A DNA stretch of 6,632 nucleotides from JBOFSR01 sp051651645. GTDB lineage: Bacteria > Spirochaetota > Spirochaetia > Treponematales > Treponemataceae. The position numbers and the translations under genes were made by a program. The notes beneath the pieces were generated by a model that did not search any database, was not told the origin of the DNA, and was given only the letters and a program-made list of their open reading frames with translations. Below, in pieces: positions 4,640-6,632 of the stretch (position 1 is its first letter; every line of letters begins with the position of its first letter). The stretch covers positions 1 through 6,632 of the forward strand of contig JBOFSR010000135.1 in assembly GCA_051651645.1 (NCBI GenBank), read 5' to 3'.

Positions 4640-5647
4640 TTACAAGCATTCAATTTTCCAACAGCGATGAATCTTTTTATTTCGAAAATCCTGCGGAATT
4701 GTTGCCAAAGTTATATCTTTAATTTTATACAAGGAAGCGTTTTCAATAAGGCTTTCATCAAAATGTAATTTTTGGGCATTTGTTGAAAAAAATAAAACTC
4801 CTTGAGGCTTCAAGCGTTGCAAGCAACTATTCACTAAAATACTCCAGTCACGCTTTATATCCAAAACTGACGGTGTTTTTTTTGAATTAGAGAAAGTTGG
4901 CGGATCTAAAATAATCAAATCATACGTAAGTGAGTTTTTAGTTGCAAGAAATTTAAAAATATCCTCTTCAATAAACTTGTATTTTAACTCGCCTTTTTCT
5001 CTGTGAAGCGGATTAATTCCATTGAGGGTAAAATTCTCTTTTGCCCAAGCCAAATATTTTTTTGATAAGTCAACAGAAGTAACACTTTTTGCATTTCCTT
5101 TTGCCGCATACACAGAAAAAGATGCGGTGTAGCAAAAAAGATTCAAAACAGTTTTATTTTCTGCCTGATTTTGCACTTCTTGGCGTAAAGATCGCATATC
5201 TAAAAAAAGGCCCGTGTCTAAATAATCTGACAAATTAAGTTTAAAAAATATATTATTTTCGCAAACAACAATTTCAAAAGCTTTTTGATTAAATTTTGTA
5301 TACTGATTTGTGCCCGTCTGCTTTTTTCGTGTTTTTATAAAAAAATTACGTTTATCAATTAAAAGGGTTTTACTCGCACTTTCAATCATACAAGAAAGCC
5401 ACTGCAATTCCTCTTGATCTTCTTTTTCATACGGGCGCTCGTACAACGTTAAATGCACATAGCGAGTATTCGTTTTTGCCTCACAAAAAATTTCAACCAG
5501 CAAAGGAATTTCTGGAATATCGTTATCATACAAACGAAAGCAAGTCACGTTTTCACGCTTTGCCCATTTTGATAAATGTTTATGCCATTTTTGCAAACGA
5601 TTAGCAAAATCAATGCTCTGTTGCTGTGTTTTATTACAATCACTCAT
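4640..5647 (-). CDS. rlmK: Stand-alone RlmK-type 23S rRNA guanine-N7 methyltransferase
   Basis: A 335-residue SAM-dependent RNA methyltransferase that aligns from memory with the C-terminal (RlmK) half of E. coli RlmKL, the half that makes m7G2069 in 23S rRNA. The N-terminal FANRLQKWHKHLSKWAKREN (14-33) and FRLYDNDIPE (37-46) match the conserved ANRL...RLYDxDxPE start of RlmK. KTRKKQTGTNQY (105-116) and DYLDTGLFLD (141-150) follow. The Rossmann part has NLFCYTASFSVYAA (169-182, SAM loop), SVDLS (191-195), the catalytic-region motif DPPTFSNSK (248-256) and QDFRNKKIHRCW (319-330). There is no THUMP or RlmL domain, so the fusion seen in gammaproteobacteria is absent, and no PUA domain, which argues against RlmI. 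Its ATG overlaps the rex stop by 4 nt (ATGA) and no Shine-Dalgarno is seen, so translation is probably coupled to rex. Confidence 0.9.
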   Translation of the reverse strand: MSDCNKTQQQSIDFANRLQKWHKHLSKWAKRENVTCFRLYDNDIPEIPLLVEIFCEAKTNTRYVHLTLYERPYEKEDQEELQWLSCMIESASKTLLIDKRNFFIKTRKKQTGTNQYTKFNQKAFEIVVCENNIFFKLNLSDYLDTGLFLDMRSLRQEVQNQAENKTVLNLFCYTASFSVYAAKGNAKSVTSVDLSKKYLAWAKENFTLNGINPLHREKGELKYKFIEEDIFKFLATKNSLTYDLIILDPPTFSNSKKTPSVLDIKRDWSILVNSCLQRLKPQGVLFFSTNAQKLHFDESLIENASLYKIKDITLATIPQDFRNKKIHRCWKIECL

Positions 5648-6291
5648 GTGCTAATTTTTTGAACACTTGTATTTTGCATAACGCATAGCAAAGCATAGCC
5701 AGAAAGCAAATCTTCTTGCTGTACAACAACATCGGATGGAACTTTAAGTTTCACATTCGTAAAATTCCAAATAGCTTTTATCCCGCTAGCCACCACAACA
5801 TCAGCCATATTTTGTGCAACACTTGCAGGAACGGTCAATACGGCAAGGGTAATATTTTTATTCACGGCAAAACGCTCTATATCACAAAGCGAATAAATTT
5901 GTATGCCACGGATAGTCTGATTGATTTTTTTTTCATCGCTATCGAAGGCTGCAACAAAATGAAGACCATGCTCTCGAAACTCCTTGTGGCCGCTTAAAGC
6001 CATGCCCAAATTACCAGCTCCCACTAAAATAGCATTTTTTTGTGCATTCCAATCTAAAAATTCCTCAATAGCATGAATAAGATCTGATGTTTGATAGCCG
6101 CGTTTTGGTTTTCCCGTTACACCCGTTAATGCTAAATCCTTTCGCACTTGAATTGGCTCAAGATGCAATTCATTTGCAATAATAGTGCCTGAAACAAAAT
6201 CACACCCCTCACTTTGCATTTTTTTTACAATATTTAAATATGAAGGAAGTCGCCTGACTGTTGGACTTGCAATAACTTTGTGCTTTAACAT
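5644..6291 (-). CDS. rex: Redox-sensing transcriptional repressor Rex
   Basis: A cytoplasmic homodimeric repressor that binds DNA when NADH is low and releases it when NADH rises, controlling fermentation and respiration genes. The winged-helix part has TVRRLPSYL (11-19), IANELHLEPIQVRKDLALTG (38-57) with the recognition helix around 45-54, and the GKPKRGY wing (60-66). The Rossmann part has GAGNLG (91-96), AAFDSD with the NAD-ribose-binding Asp117, LTVPA (152-156) and NFT (176-178). I chose the ATG at 6291, which gives 215 residues, the same length as B. subtilis Rex, and the usual short lead before the TVRRLP motif. An in-frame ATG at 6330 would add 13 residues but lies upstream of a plausible promoter. 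The gene starts 65 nt after the ZIP transporter gene and overlaps rlmK by 4 nt. No good Rex operator (TTGTGA-type palindrome) is seen upstream. Confidence 0.95.
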   Translation of the reverse strand: MLKHKVIASPTVRRLPSYLNIVKKMQSEGCDFVSGTIIANELHLEPIQVRKDLALTGVTGKPKRGYQTSDLIHAIEEFLDWNAQKNAILVGAGNLGMALSGHKEFREHGLHFVAAFDSDEKKINQTIRGIQIYSLCDIERFAVNKNITLAVLTVPASVAQNMADVVVASGIKAIWNFTNVKLKVPSDVVVQQEDLLSGYALLCVMQNTSVQKIST

Positions 6292-6297
6292 GATGGT

Positions 6298-6326
6298 ATA
6301 ATACTGTAAATCGTTGTTTTTGTAAA
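6298..6326 (-). promoter_or_regulatory. Promoter of rex, predicting a leaderless transcript
   Basis: On the minus strand TTTACA (6326-6321) and TATTAT (6303-6298) are separated by exactly 17 nt. Only 6 nt follow before the ATG at 6291, placing the transcription start at about the start codon. No Shine-Dalgarno precedes that ATG. A second TTTACA copy 16 nt downstream forms a direct repeat within the spacer region. Confidence 0.5.
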
Positions 6327-6356
6327 GCATACCAGCAAAGGCCGAGCAGAAAACAC

Positions 6357-6632
6357 TTAGCTAAGCAAAACATCGAGCATCATCATAACAAGAAAGCCTG
6401 CCATGACGCTCAATGTTCCTGCATGGGAATGCTCTCCGAGCTGTGCCTCGGGAATTAATTCTTCGACAACCACATAAATCATTGCACCTGCAGCAAATGC
6501 AAGCACCCATGGAATAAGAAAGGCGATATGACCTGCAAGAATTACCGTAAAGATTCCAAATATTGGCTCCACAATGCCAGACATTCCGCCTAAGAAAAAT
6601 GCCTTTTTTTTGCTAAATCCCTCCTTTAAAAG
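6357..6632 (-). CDS. ZIP-family divalent metal transporter, C-terminal part, cut by the window edge
   Basis: The frame is open from the right edge to a TAA at 6357-6359, giving the last 91 residues. ZIP proteins import Zn2+ and often Mn2+, Fe2+ or Co2+ across the inner membrane without ATP. A KEGFSKKKAFFLG loop, positive at the membrane edge, leads into GGMSGIVEPIFGIFTVILAG, the conserved SG-x-x-EP helix. Next comes AAGAMIYVVVEELIPEA, the helix with the acidic EExxPE metal-site motif. The last helix is SVMAGFLVMMMLDVLLS, ending at the C terminus. This pattern recalls the GufA/ZIP11-like branch. The first five or so helices, including the main histidine-rich metal site, are outside the window, so metal choice cannot be judged. 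It is co-directional with rex, 65 nt upstream, with no clear terminator between them. Confidence 0.9.
   Translation of the reverse strand, partial: LLKEGFSKKKAFFLGGMSGIVEPIFGIFTVILAGHIAFLIPWVLAFAAGAMIYVVVEELIPEAQLGEHSHAGTLSVMAGFLVMMMLDVLLS

Noticed and set aside
6292..6330. Rex operator in the rex upstream region
   Set aside because: TTTACA occurs twice as a direct repeat, but no TTGTGA/TCACAA-type inverted repeat is found.
1..6632. Novel defence, phage, transposon or CRISPR system
   Set aside because: All substantial frames are assigned to known families, and no transposase, integrase, nuclease cassette, terminal repeats or spaced direct repeats were seen.

Overview
The window is A+T-rich chromosomal DNA with ordinary housekeeping and metal-homeostasis genes. 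No tRNA, rRNA, insertion sequence, phage gene or CRISPR array is visible. The gene mix is a GH94 disaccharide phosphorylase, Rex, a stand-alone RlmK, a DUF2156 protein and a SmtB-type zinc efflux operon. Together with the base composition, this suggests a host-associated or rumen anaerobe. A Treponema-like spirochaete is my best guess and a clostridial Firmicute the alternative. This is inference from gene content; no rRNA is present to settle it.

Left (1-1231): the first 334 codons of a GH94 glycoside phosphorylase lie on the minus strand and run off the left edge. The sequence most resembles N,N'-diacetylchitobiose phosphorylase. Its leader holds a perfect 10-bp inverted repeat directly against the ribosome-binding site. 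The 228-nt divergent intergenic region also carries the promoter and a perfect 12-8-12 operator-like palindrome of the metal operon.

Centre (1232-3500, plus strand): an ArsR/SmtB-family metal sensor overlaps by 8 nt a 653-residue P1B-type ATPase that carries the Zn/Cd/Pb signature. The pair is a self-regulated zinc/cadmium efflux operon.

Junction (3501-3706): a gene-free stretch between convergent operons. It contains two strong perfect hairpins without U-tracts (3533-3568 and 3588-3608), a small one at 3511-3524, and a more conventional minus-strand terminator (3666-3713).

Right (3707-6632, minus strand): four co-directional genes. In transcription order they are the C-terminal 91 codons of a ZIP metal transporter (running off the right edge), rex (NADH/NAD+ sensor), rlmK (23S rRNA methyltransferase, overlapping rex by 4 nt) and a DUF2156 protein of unknown function. 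rex and the DUF2156 gene each have a promoter-like -35/-10 pair whose -10 ends only 6-7 nt before the chosen start codon, and neither has a Shine-Dalgarno sequence. Both may therefore be translated from leaderless transcripts.

The metal genes make biological sense together: a probable Zn/Mn importer (ZIP) and a Zn exporter with its sensor lie about 3 kb apart in convergent orientation. I see no convincing novel defence, mobile or biosynthetic system. The points most worth checking are the regulatory palindromes, the leaderless starts and the junction hairpins.
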